Shown piece after piece: positions 55,299 through 64,000 of a stretch of DNA of 64,000 bases (positions are counted from its first letter, which is position 1; every line of letters begins with the position of its first letter). The notes beneath the pieces are model-generated. The model saw only the letters and a program-made list of their open reading frames with translations. It made no database searches and was not told the DNA's origin. Source of the DNA: Fluviirhizobium alvei (lineage in GTDB: Bacteria; Pseudomonadota; Alphaproteobacteria; Rhizobiales; Rhizobiaceae); contig NZ_JAUOZU010000009.1 of NCBI RefSeq assembly GCF_030551875.1, forward strand, positions 124,001 to 188,000, written 5' to 3'. Both the position numbers and the translations under genes were made by a program.

Positions 55299-56017
55299 TC
55301 AGACTTTTCTGAACGTCAGGTAGGCCGAGCTTCGCCCCTCGCGCTTTGCCTTGGCCTCATAGCGCGTGCTCGGCCAGCCCTTATAGGGTGTCAGCCAGTC
55401 AGACGCGTTGCGGGCGAGCCATTCGAAACCACCGTGACGCTCCACATGCTGAAGCGTCCAGTTGACATAGGTGTCGATGTCGGAAGCAAAGCAGAACAGG
55501 CCGCCCGGCTTCAGGACGCGATGAAAGCGCGAAAGATTGACGTCGGAAACAAACCGACGCTTCCAGTGTTTCCGCTTCGGCCATGGATCGGGGTAAAGCA
55601 GGTCGATCTGGTCGATCGAAGCAGCGGGGAGCCAGTCGAGAACTTCGGTCGCATCGTCATCATGGACACGGACATTCTGCAGCCCAGTCTCCTGCACCTT
55701 CGCAAGCAGCTTCGCCATCGAATTGACGAAAGGCTCGACGCCGATGAACCCGGTTCCTGTCTGTTCGGTCGCCCGATGGATCAGATGTTCACCGCCGCCG
55801 AAGCCGATTTCGAGCCGCATGGCTGTTGCGGGCACCGGGTAAAGGGAGGTGAGATCCGCCGGGGCAGGCTGCGCCAGGTCGAGACGGAGCGTTTCTAGCC
55901 CATCCTGCATCAACCGAGATTGCTGCTCGCGCAGGGGCTTGCCCTTGCGGCGGCCAAAAAAGGCTTCGGTGGAACGCGACTTGCGCGCTCCATCGGTCTT
56001 GCTGTCATTATCGTCCG

Positions 56018-56021
<4 letters not shown>
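55299..56021 (-). CDS. trmB: tRNA (guanine-N7-)-methyltransferase
   Basis: A 240-residue SAM-dependent methyltransferase that makes m7G46 in tRNA. The SAM-binding region reads [16 protein letters not shown] and the signature [21 protein letters not shown] is intact. The start is GTG, and its first four bases overlap the metK stop (GTGA), so the two are coupled. The gene appears whole despite the nearby 3' duplicate; the last 20 bases differ from that copy. Confidence 0.95.
55315..55613. repeat. Direct repeat of trmB 3' end, right copy (within trmB)
   Basis: Right copy of the repeat described at 54277-54574, lying inside the intact trmB. It breaks off abruptly at GGTC in the middle of the [12 protein letters not shown]-encoding region. 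Confidence 0.95.
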
Positions 56022-57265
<1,244 letters not shown>

Positions 57266-57344
57266 GCGGGAATTCCCCTCAAAGAAATGGCTGCAAATTC
57301 TCTATTCATTTCGTGCGGGAAATACAAGGTAAGAAAGACATTCG

Positions 57345-57379
57345 CATATCTTTATATGATGCCGGGGTTTTCCCGTCAA
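57345..57379 (-). promoter_or_regulatory. metK: metK promoter with overlapping dyad
   Basis: Minus strand: TTGACG (57374-57379) and TATAAA (57351-57356), 17 bases apart. CATAT-AAAG-ATATG (57345-57358) is an inverted repeat that covers the -10. A repressor bound there would block the promoter. The CATATAAAGATAT core recalls the SahR-type operators of methionine-cycle genes, but only half of such a site is present. Confidence 0.55.
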
Positions 57380-57387
57380 ACATCCCG

Positions 57388-57419
57388 AGCCCGCGGCCAA
57401 ATTGAGGCGTCCGCGGGCT
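57388..57419. repeat. Hairpin downstream of the small coiled-coil gene
   Basis: AGCCCGCGG ... CCGCGGGCT is a perfect 9-bp stem with a 14-base loop, 18 bases from the gene end. There is no T-run on either strand, so termination is uncertain. Confidence 0.45.
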
Positions 57420-57436
57420 TGAAATCTTTGAGAGTT

Positions 57437-57673
57437 TTAGAGGGACTTGCGAATTCGACCGAAGGCCTCGGAGATTTCGTTGCCGAGAATTTTCAGCGCA
57501 TCACCAACATCGGCAGCGCTTTTCTGCAGCTCGGCCTGACTCTGGAAATGCTGCCATTTCTGCTGCAGACCTTCCCATTCGTCCTGGGCATCCTTCGATC
57601 CGAGATGCGCCTTCAGCTTGATTTCGTCATAGGTCTGCTTGAGGTCATCGACCAGTTTGCTTACGTCCGCCAT
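57437..57673 (-). CDS. Small helical protein, unknown function
   Basis: A 78-residue protein (from ATG 57673) that is almost all amphipathic helix: VSKLVDDLKQTYDEIKLKAH and EWEGLQQKWQHFQSQAELQKSAADVG. It has no membrane segment and looks like a soluble coiled coil. AAGGAG lies 8 bases before the ATG, a strong site. It lies between metK and praR; I do not recognise a function. Confidence 0.75.
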   Translation of the reverse strand: MADVSKLVDDLKQTYDEIKLKAHLGSKDAQDEWEGLQQKWQHFQSQAELQKSAADVGDALKILGNEISEAFGRIRKSL

Positions 57674-57774
57674 CGTCAATCTCCTTTTTCGACGAGATAA
57701 ATGAGATGTAGGATCGCTGGCGCTTCGACAACAGTGTCGGCGGATAAAATTTCGACTGGTGATCGTATTTTTAC

Positions 57775-57807
57775 GAAAAAAAACATCGGGCCGAATGGCC
57801 CGATGTT
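57775..57807 (-). terminator. Intrinsic terminator of praR
   Basis: On the minus strand AACATCGGGCC-ATTC-GGCCCGATGTT, an 11-bp perfect stem, runs into TTTTTTTC. It lies 26 bases after the praR stop. Confidence 0.93.
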
Positions 57808-57832
57808 GTGATCACGGAGGACTGTGATTTGG

Positions 57833-58255
57833 TTATTCGGCTTCGGCGTCTGCCGCCAGTGCCTTGACCAGATCAACGATCTTGCGACGGACCTTCTGGT
57901 CGGAAATCTTGACGAACGCGCGATTGAGCTGCAGTCCTTCGGAGGACGACAGAAAGTCGACCACGTAGTTGGAGCTCGATGCTTCCGCCATGCCGGCCGG
58001 CGTATTGGCCGGATTGCCGTCAGGCGCATCTTCGAAGAAGAAGGAGACCGGAACATTCAGGATGCCGGAGATTGCCTGCAAGCGGCTGGCGCCAACACGA
58101 TTGGTGCCCTTCTCATACTTCTGGATCTGCTGGAAGGTGATGCCAAGGCTTTCTCCGAGCTTTTCCTGGCTCATGCCGAGCATGGTACGGCGCAGCCTGA
58201 TCCGACTTCCGACGTGGATGTCAATCGGGTTCGGCTTTTTCTTATTCTCTATCAT
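57833..58255 (-). CDS. praR: PraR/PhrR-type XRE transcriptional regulator
   Basis: A 140-residue regulator with a Cro/C1 HTH (about 12-70, SRIRLRRTMLGMSQEKLGESLGITFQQIQKYEKG in order) and a C-terminal helical tail (DQKVRRKIVDLVKALAADAE). The IENKKKPNPIDIHVGSRIRLRR start matches the praR regulators as I recall them, which sit between lnt and metK in rhizobia. PraR is known to repress biofilm/adhesion genes in Rhizobium leguminosarum. AGGA is 8 bases before ATG 58255. Confidence 0.88.
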   Translation of the reverse strand: MIENKKKPNPIDIHVGSRIRLRRTMLGMSQEKLGESLGITFQQIQKYEKGTNRVGASRLQAISGILNVPVSFFFEDAPDGNPANTPAGMAEASSSNYVVDFLSSSEGLQLNRAFVKISDQKVRRKIVDLVKALAADAEAE

Positions 58256-58402
58256 AACGCTTTCCTGTCGATTGCACATGTCCGGGTGTGGAAGCGCCAG
58301 TTAGCGTCACCCAAACGCTGCGTTGTACACTCATTTCCGGCGGACTTCACTTTAGCGCGTGTTCGCCTGTGCTTTCTACTATGCATTTTTAGGGGTTTTT
58401 GG

Positions 58403-60004
58403 TCAATTGCGATTGAAAATAAAACTAACGCGGGAGAAAAGCAGTGTCGCAAAAATGAGCAGCTCGATCAACCCGAAGTTAAGAAAGCGAGTTCTTTCAT
58501 GCAGAATCGGTAAAATTTTGTGCGGGATTGGACCATCCACGAACCCCTTGACCTGATAATCGAGCCCCTTCAGTAACTCGCCATAAGGATTTATGATCGC
58601 GGAAATTCCGCTGTTGGAGTTCCGAATCAGTCCAACTCCGAATTCGACGGCTCGAATCCGGGCCTGCTGGAAATGTTGGTAGGGTCCAGATGAGTTGCCG
58701 AACCAGCCGTCGTTGGTCACATTGACGATCGCATCCGCCCTCTCGTTCACATCGCTTGACAGTTCCGGAAAAACGACTTCGTAGCAGATCAGCGGCCAGA
58801 GCTTGAGTCCCGCGGGCGTTGTCAGCAGCTGGCGGTTCGTCGCCGCCGAGTAGCCGCCGGGCATATCGGCTGCGATCGCCGTTAACCCTATCTTGGACCA
58901 GAGTGTTTCAAGCGGCAGATACTCGCCAAAGGGAACCAGGTGCACTTTGTCGGCGGCACCGATGATCTGTCCCTGGGAGTCGATCATGTAGATAGAGTTG
59001 TAGAAGCGCGGATTGTCGATCGCATTGTCGCTTTCCACCCGAACGGCACCGGCAATCAGGATCTGGCCGTCCGACAGCGTATCGGCGATCTTTGAAAGCG
59101 CGTCGGGATTGCGGGTCAGAATGAAAGGGATCGATGTTTCGGGCCACAGGATAATATCAGGGACCTTGCCTCCTGCCGGCGGGGGCTCGCGCGTAAGCGC
59201 AAGATGCTCTTCGAAAATCCGGCCTCGCTCGGAATCATTTATCTTTGCGGCCTGGTCGATCATCGGCTGCACGATCCGCACCACCGGTGCCGCGGCAAGC
59301 TGGGTGCTTTCCGGTTCGCGGAAGTTGAGGCGATAGGCCCCGTAGCCGAGATGCGCCCCCAACAGCAGCATGGCGACAATAAACGCCCAGGAACTGCGAC
59401 GACCGCCGACGAGCAATCCCGGCGAGGCGAAGATGAAAACCGCGATGACATTCATCAGCAGACTGCCGGTCAGGAACACCGATTGCATCATCAGCGGAAA
59501 CGGCATCAGGGCCTGACCGATCGCATTCCACGGAAAACCCGTTAGGACGAAGCCGCGCAGCCACTCCATGAGGCCGAAAGCCGCTGCCAGCGAAAACAGG
59601 CGCAATCCGCCATCGGTCCAGAACAGGCGTGCCAGCATGGTGGCCAGCCCATAGAAAATCGCGAGATAGGCAGGAAGTCCGAAGATTGCGAGCGGCAGCG
59701 CCCAGGCATATTCATCCGCCTCCACCAGAAGCGCGTTAGCCGTCCACCAGAGGCCTGCAACGAAATAGCCGAGACCGAATGCCCAGCCGACAAGGAAAGC
59801 CGGCATGTTGCGGCCGATGATGCCGGAGGAGGGATTGCCCACCGCACCTTCCAGCAACCAGAGCAGGACGGAAAAGGAAACGAATGCCGCTATGAAGAGA
59901 TTGACGGGTGCGAGGGCCAGGGCAGCAAAGGCGCCGAAGACGAAAGCCAGCCCGAACCTGTACAGGCCCGAACTCAATGTCATATGGGCCGCAATTCGCT
60001 CCAT
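58403..60004 (-). CDS. lnt: Apolipoprotein N-acyltransferase
   Basis: A 533-residue inner-membrane enzyme with six or more N-terminal helices and a C-terminal nitrilase domain. The catalytic residues are Glu in WPETSIPFI, Lys in DKVHLVPFGEYLP and Cys in WPLICYEVVFPEL. It adds the third acyl chain to lipoproteins in the periplasm. GAGG lies 7 bases before the ATG. Confidence 0.95.
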   Translation of the reverse strand: MERIAAHMTLSSGLYRFGLAFVFGAFAALALAPVNLFIAAFVSFSVLLWLLEGAVGNPSSGIIGRNMPAFLVGWAFGLGYFVAGLWWTANALLVEADEYAWALPLAIFGLPAYLAIFYGLATMLARLFWTDGGLRLFSLAAAFGLMEWLRGFVLTGFPWNAIGQALMPFPLMMQSVFLTGSLLMNVIAVFIFASPGLLVGGRRSSWAFIVAMLLLGAHLGYGAYRLNFREPESTQLAAAPVVRIVQPMIDQAAKINDSERGRIFEEHLALTREPPPAGGKVPDIILWPETSIPFILTRNPDALSKIADTLSDGQILIAGAVRVESDNAIDNPRFYNSIYMIDSQGQIIGAADKVHLVPFGEYLPLETLWSKIGLTAIAADMPGGYSAATNRQLLTTPAGLKLWPLICYEVVFPELSSDVNERADAIVNVTNDGWFGNSSGPYQHFQQARIRAVEFGVGLIRNSNSGISAIINPYGELLKGLDYQVKGFVDGPIPHKILPILHERTRFLNFGLIELLIFATLLFSRVSFIFNRN

Positions 60005-60261
60005 AAAACCGCCTCACAATACCGCGAATCATCAATTCGCCAGTTTTGCAGGATTTTAGCGATTTTGTCGCGACTGCAGCGCATGTGGCGGCTCATTGAG
60101 TGACAATTAACGCTAGCGCGAGATTTCCTGCTGCTGGTCCGGCAATTTAGCTGCGGATTAACGACCAGCAAGGCAGGTGTGGTGTAATGGACCTGGCATT
60201 GGAATGTGCCAGAATGGGGAATAGCCGCACGATCGGTCTGTCCCGAATTGAGGAGCATATG

Positions 60262-61686
60262 ATGACAAGCAACCTGATCGTTCCTGTGATCCTGGCCGGA
60301 GGCAAGGGAACACGACTTTGGCCGATGTCGAGGTCGCAACGCCCCAAGCAGTTCCTGGCGCTCACCGGCGATCTCAGCCTGTTTCAGATGACCTTGAAGA
60401 GGCTCTCTGACCCCAGCCGTTATGCCAAGCCCATCGTGGTCACCAACTCCGACTATCGCTTCCTCGTCGCCGAACAGGCGCAGGAAGCCGGCGTCGAACT
60501 GGCCGATGTGGTTCTGGAACCGGTGGCCCGCAACACGGCTGCTGCAATAGCAGCAGCAACGATCATTGCGGCCAAGGACGGCCCGGCGCTCGTTCACATC
60601 CTGGCATCGGATCACAATATCGTGGTCGATGAGGCCTATATCACCGCCATCGATACAGCAGCTGCCGCTGCGCGTGCAGGCCGGCTCGTTACCTTCGGCA
60701 TCACGCCGACGTCTCCAGCCACCGGCTTCGGCTATGTCGAGGCGGGTGCGCGCGAGGAAACCGGTGCCCATCAGGTCAAGCGCTTTGTGGAAAAGCCGGA
60801 TGAAGATCGCGCCAAGGCGATGATCGAAAGCGGCAATTTCTACTGGAACTCGGGCATGTTCCTGTTCGATTCCACCGTCTTTCTCGACGAGTGCAAGGCG
60901 CTGGCGCCGGATGTGCTGGCTGCAGCCGAAGCGGCCGTGAAGGCAGCCCGTGAGGATCTCGATTTCATTCGTCTGGGCGAAAAGGAATTCGCGGCCTCGC
61001 CGAACATTTCGGTCGATTATGCGATCTTCGAAAAGACCTCGCTGGCCTCGGTGGTTCCGTCGCCGATCCGCTGGTCCGATCTCGGTGCCTGGGACGCTGT
61101 CTGGAAGGAAAGTGCTGCCGATGAGGCCGGAAACGTCACGCGCGGTCCGGTCGATCTCTTCAACACCACCAAATCCATGGTCGTGTCGGAAAGCATGCAT
61201 GTCGCCGTCAACGGTCTCGACGATGCGGTCGTGATCGCCACCGAAGATGCGATCTATGTCGGCAAGCTATCGGACGCGCAGGATGTCGGTCGTGTGGTCA
61301 AGGAGATGATGCGCAACCCGGCCACCATGAAGCTCACGGAAGAACATCGCACGAGCTACCGGCCCTGGGGTGGATACTCGTCTGTTCTGGTCGGCGAGCG
61401 TTTCCAGGTCAAACGGCTGTTCGTCAAGCCGGGCAAGCGCCTGTCGCTGCAGAAACATCACCACCGGTCGGAACACTGGATCGTCGTGCGCGGTACCGCC
61501 GAAGTCCAGATCGGCGACAAGACCCAGATGCTGCGGGAAAATGAATCGGTCTATATCCCGCAGGGCGAGGTGCATCGCCTGTCCAATCCTGGCAAAATCC
61601 TGCTCGAACTCGTGGAAGTGCAGACCGGCTCCTATCTCGGCGAAGACGATATCATTCGCCTTGAAGATACGTTCGGCCGTACCTGA
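60262..61686 (+). CDS. manC: Mannose-1-phosphate guanylyltransferase / mannose-6-phosphate isomerase
   Basis: A 474-residue bifunctional-type enzyme. The GT-A nucleotidyl domain has VILAGGKGTRLWPMSRSQRPKQF, and FVEKPDEDRAKAM with FYWNSGMF follow. The C-terminal cupin isomerase domain has the metal ligands in KHHHRSEHWIVVRGTAEV. It supplies GDP-mannose for surface polysaccharides. GAGGAG lies 6 bases before ATG 60262; the ATG three bases earlier is too close. Confidence 0.93.
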   Translation: MTSNLIVPVILAGGKGTRLWPMSRSQRPKQFLALTGDLSLFQMTLKRLSDPSRYAKPIVVTNSDYRFLVAEQAQEAGVELADVVLEPVARNTAAAIAAATIIAAKDGPALVHILASDHNIVVDEAYITAIDTAAAAARAGRLVTFGITPTSPATGFGYVEAGAREETGAHQVKRFVEKPDEDRAKAMIESGNFYWNSGMFLFDSTVFLDECKALAPDVLAAAEAAVKAAREDLDFIRLGEKEFAASPNISVDYAIFEKTSLASVVPSPIRWSDLGAWDAVWKESAADEAGNVTRGPVDLFNTTKSMVVSESMHVAVNGLDDAVVIATEDAIYVGKLSDAQDVGRVVKEMMRNPATMKLTEEHRTSYRPWGGYSSVLVGERFQVKRLFVKPGKRLSLQKHHHRSEHWIVVRGTAEVQIGDKTQMLRENESVYIPQGEVHRLSNPGKILLELVEVQTGSYLGEDDIIRLEDTFGRT

Positions 61687-61709
61687 CCGGGCGACAACCG
61701 AAAAAGAGT

Positions 61710-61744
61710 CCGGCGGAGTGCTTGCTCCGCCGGCCTTTTTGTTT
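61710..61744. terminator. Bidirectional terminator between manC and ppk2
   Basis: CCGGCGGAG-TGCTTG-CTCCGCCGG has a 9-bp perfect stem. TTTTTGTTT follows on the plus strand, and AAAAAG precedes it so that TTTTT follows the hairpin on the minus strand, where ppk2 ends at 61744. Confidence 0.9.
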
Positions 61745-62820
61745 CAGCGCCCGACGCGGCGGCTGCCCGGATGCATCGTCTTGCCGAGAATGGCGTCGTC
61801 ACGACCGATCACATGCAGCGAGGACCCGACGATCAGCGGATCGGGCTGTTCCACCGCACCGGTCTCGCCATCCTTCTCGTAGGGCAGGGCGTTGAGGAAA
61901 TGCCGCATGCAGTTGACGCGGGCCCGCTTCTTGTCGTCGGATTTCACGATCGTCCAGGGCGAATCCGCCGTATCGGTAAAGAAGAACATCGCCTCCTTTG
62001 CCTCGGTATAGTCGTCCCACTTGTTGAGCGATGCCTTGTCGATCGGCGACAGTTTCCATTGCTTGAGCGGATCGGTTTCGCGGGCCTGGAAGCGCCTGGC
62101 CTGCTCTTCCCTTGTCACGGAGAACCAGTACTTGAAGAGACGGATGCCGGACCGCACCATCATCCGTTCCAGATCAGGAGCAGACCGCATGAATTCGAGA
62201 TAGTCGTTGGGTGAACAGAAGCCCATGACCCGTTCGACGCCGGCGCGATTATACCAGGAGCGGTCGAAGAACACGATCTCGCCTGCCGACGGCAGATGTT
62301 CGATGTAGCGCTGGAAATACCACTGTGTCCGCTCGCGTTCCGACGGCTTCTCGAGAGCCACCACGCGGGCACCGCGCGGATTGAGATGTTCCATGAAGCG
62401 CTTGATCGTACCGCCCTTGCCGGCAGCATCGCGTCCTTCGAACAGGATGACGATCTTCTGGCCGGTTTCCTTGACCCAGTATTGCGCCTTGAGCAGTTCC
62501 ACCTGCAGGCGGCTCATCTGATCCATGTAGATCTTGTTGGAGAGCCGGTTCTTGTAAGGGTATTCGCCAGTTTCGAATGTATGGCGAATGGCCTCGGGAT
62601 TTTTGCGCAGCGATCTGAGATCCATGATCCGCTGCTCGGCAAGCTCTTCGGTCGCCGCCTGTTCCACCGGAATGGGTTCCGACGGGACGGGTTCAACCAT
62701 GGGCGCCGCAATCAAATCGCTGACCGGCGCGGTATCCGAAGTCTCAGTCGCACCAATGCTTGCTGCAACCGGCTGGTTTTCGTCATTGGAAATGGTCGTC
62801 GTATCGATCTTCTGGTCCAC
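61744..62820 (-). CDS. ppk2: Polyphosphate kinase 2 (GTG start)
   Basis: A 358-residue PPK2 of the class that makes ATP or GTP from polyphosphate. Walker A is GRDAAGKGG, Walker B is FFDRSWYNRAG, and the conserved RFQARETDPLKQWKLSPID block is intact. An N-terminal tail of about 60 residues is rich in Ala, Pro and Glu and probably disordered. The start is a GTG with GGAGG 5 bases upstream. Confidence 0.93.
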   Translation of the reverse strand: MDQKIDTTTISNDENQPVAASIGATETSDTAPVSDLIAAPMVEPVPSEPIPVEQAATEELAEQRIMDLRSLRKNPEAIRHTFETGEYPYKNRLSNKIYMDQMSRLQVELLKAQYWVKETGQKIVILFEGRDAAGKGGTIKRFMEHLNPRGARVVALEKPSERERTQWYFQRYIEHLPSAGEIVFFDRSWYNRAGVERVMGFCSPNDYLEFMRSAPDLERMMVRSGIRLFKYWFSVTREEQARRFQARETDPLKQWKLSPIDKASLNKWDDYTEAKEAMFFFTDTADSPWTIVKSDDKKRARVNCMRHFLNALPYEKDGETGAVEQPDPLIVGSSLHVIGRDDAILGKTMHPGSRRVGR

Positions 62821-62924
62821 GCTTGCCTCCGTTCCGTTACCCTGAAAGGAGGTTAGCGCGGAACGCCGCGTCCGCCTTGATCGACGTCAAGAACATCCGA
62901 AAATTCTAAACGAGGTCAGGCCTT

Positions 62925-63743
62925 TCAGCCCGCTGTTCCATTCCGCACATAGTCGCGCGGGGAACTGCCCAGCATGCGCCGGAACATGGTGGTGAAAGCG
63001 GCGATATTCTCGTAGCCGGCATCCATGGCGACGGTTGTGACAGCCTCTCCTGCGGTCAGGCGGGGCAGGGAGGCGAAGATGCAGGCCTGCTGGCGCCAGG
63101 TCACGAAACTCACGCCCGTCTCGCTGCGGAAGAGCCGGGTGAAGGTGCGGCGGCTCACACTCATGCGATCGGCCCATTCGTTTATTTCCGACCGTGCCGC
63201 CGGGGTCCGGAGAAAATCCCGACAGAGGGCGGCAAGACGCGCATCGCCCGGAAAGGGCAGCCCCAGCGGTCGGTCCGGCAGGTGAAGGATCTCGTCGAGC
63301 AGGAGTTGGCGGATGAGATGCTTCCGACGATCGGTCGATGGTCTGGCGTCCTCGTCGACCAGTTCGGCAATCAGGCTCGAGGCAAGTGCGGTGACCTCCA
63401 CCACTCTTGGCACCGGGGCGGCAAGCGCATCCGCCGCCACATAGATCGAGTGCATTTCAACCGGCCCCATCGTCTCGGAGGAATGTTCAAGCCCGGCTGG
63501 AATGATCAGCCCGTGGCCCGGCGGTATCATCCAGCGACCCTCGGCGGTGCTCACCACCACCACGCCGGCGCGCGCGCACCAGATCTGGATCCGGGAATGG
63601 CTGTGGAGCGGCACCCTGTGGCCACCGGCATAAAGGCGCCGCAGCGCCAGAACCGGGTCATTGGCACCTTCGATCAGCACGAGGCTGTGTTCATGGTCGG
63701 CTTGCGGCTGAATGTTGCCGCGTGTCAGGTCCACCGATCGCAT
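62925..63743 (-). CDS. AraC family transcriptional regulator
   Basis: A 272-residue AraC protein with a cupin-type N-terminal sensor domain (HRVPLHSHSRIQIW, PPGHGLIIPAGLEH) and two C-terminal HTH motifs (INEWADRMSVSRRTFTRLFR, then VAMDAGYENIAAFTTMFRR). It is divergent from an fsr-like exporter and probably controls it. A GTG at 63752 is an alternative start. Confidence 0.92.
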   Translation of the reverse strand: MRSVDLTRGNIQPQADHEHSLVLIEGANDPVLALRRLYAGGHRVPLHSHSRIQIWCARAGVVVVSTAEGRWMIPPGHGLIIPAGLEHSSETMGPVEMHSIYVAADALAAPVPRVVEVTALASSLIAELVDEDARPSTDRRKHLIRQLLLDEILHLPDRPLGLPFPGDARLAALCRDFLRTPAARSEINEWADRMSVSRRTFTRLFRSETGVSFVTWRQQACIFASLPRLTAGEAVTTVAMDAGYENIAAFTTMFRRMLGSSPRDYVRNGTAG

Positions 63744-63851
63744 TTGGCCCACTCTCGAAAAAAGAAGACCAAATCACAAAAGCAGGCCAGCGGCAATCGG
63801 TGTAGGACAGCTAAAAACACCGCCAATGCGCGGTGATGGAGAGGAAATGCC

Positions 63852-64000
63852 ATGGCCAACGTAGCCGCAGCGGATTTCAACCCGCATCGTACGACCTTTG
63901 CGATCATCGCAGCCGCCAGCTTCTGCCACATGCTCAATGACATCATGCAGTCGCTGCTGACGTCGCTCTATCCGCTGCTCAAGCAGAACTATGCGCTCGA
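63852..64000 (+). CDS. fsr: Fsr-like MFS exporter, 5' part
   Basis: The gene runs off the window end. The first 50 residues are seen: a leader (ADFNPHRTTFAI) and the first helix with FCHMLNDIMQSLLTSLYPLL, which matches the start of fosmidomycin-resistance (Fsr) transporters as I recall it. GAGGA lies before the ATG. It is divergent from the AraC regulator. Confidence 0.75.
   Translation, partial: MANVAAADFNPHRTTFAIIAAASFCHMLNDIMQSLLTSLYPLLKQNYAL

Overview
The window looks like chromosomal DNA of an alphaproteobacterium of the family Rhizobiaceae (Rhizobium/Agrobacterium/Ciceribacter-like). The evidence is the GC-rich coding with strong codon bias, the praR-type regulator between lnt and metK, the small protein/xerD and aroK/aroB blocks, the dapD-dapE and truA-fmt-def clusters, the Hsp20/DUF1150 pair, a DUF1127 protein and two cytoplasmic-signalling chemoreceptors. 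No tRNA, rRNA, insertion sequence or CRISPR array was seen. Most of the window is ordinary core genome. The accessory-looking parts are 22.7-30.8 kb (regulators plus an oxidoreductase/aldolase/transporter cluster) and 51.6-55.6 kb (a Gly-rich RTX-type protein, then a DUF4291 gene between two copies of the trmB 3' end).

Layout. 0-7.1 kb: end of a lactonase-type beta-propeller gene, then a minus-strand yejABEF peptide-importer operon with a 2-hydroxyacid dehydrogenase at its end. 7.3-14.9 kb (plus): mepA, guaB with three small membrane-protein genes behind it, a patatin phospholipase/3-hydroxybutyrate dehydrogenase pair behind a perfect 8-bp-arm operator, a Tat-type dienelactone hydrolase and a GNAT protein. 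15-20 kb (minus): a VOC dioxygenase-like protein, TusA, a YafK-type L,D-transpeptidase, accA, xerD and a 52-residue membrane protein. 20.2-22.7 kb (plus): aroK-aroB-CorC, where CorC lacks the usual membrane domain. 22.7-27.3 kb (minus): hydroxyacid dehydrogenase, DSD1-type PLP enzyme, sugar-lactone oxidase and MFS exporter, with a divergent TetR gene.

28-34 kb: DUF1127 and LysR genes in divergent orientation, an XRE-cupin regulator whose start codon lies inside a 41-bp palindrome, GNAT, CocE-type hydrolase, ACT protein and EamA transporter. 34.3-43 kb: HAD nucleotidase, EF-hand protein behind an 11-bp tandem repeat at its promoter, LOG protein, the lysine-pathway genes dapD and dapE, then truA, fmt and def (formylation and deformylation of initiator Met plus tRNA pseudouridylation). 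43-51.5 kb: globin-coupled chemoreceptor, rmuC, ribokinase, a membrane chemoreceptor, nucleoside hydrolase (a ribose/nucleoside neighbourhood), and Hsp20/DUF1150. 51.6-64 kb: RTX-type protein, trmB remnant, DUF4291 gene, trmB-metK, a small coiled-coil protein, praR, lnt, manC, ppk2, and an AraC regulator divergent from an fsr-like exporter cut by the window end.

The points most worth following are the duplicated trmB 3' end around the DUF4291 gene, the apparently leaderless and self-overlapping XRE-cupin operator/promoter, the lactone oxidase/PLP enzyme/exporter cluster, the CorC protein without a CNNM domain, and an orphan minus-strand terminator that may mark a small RNA near 44.8 kb.
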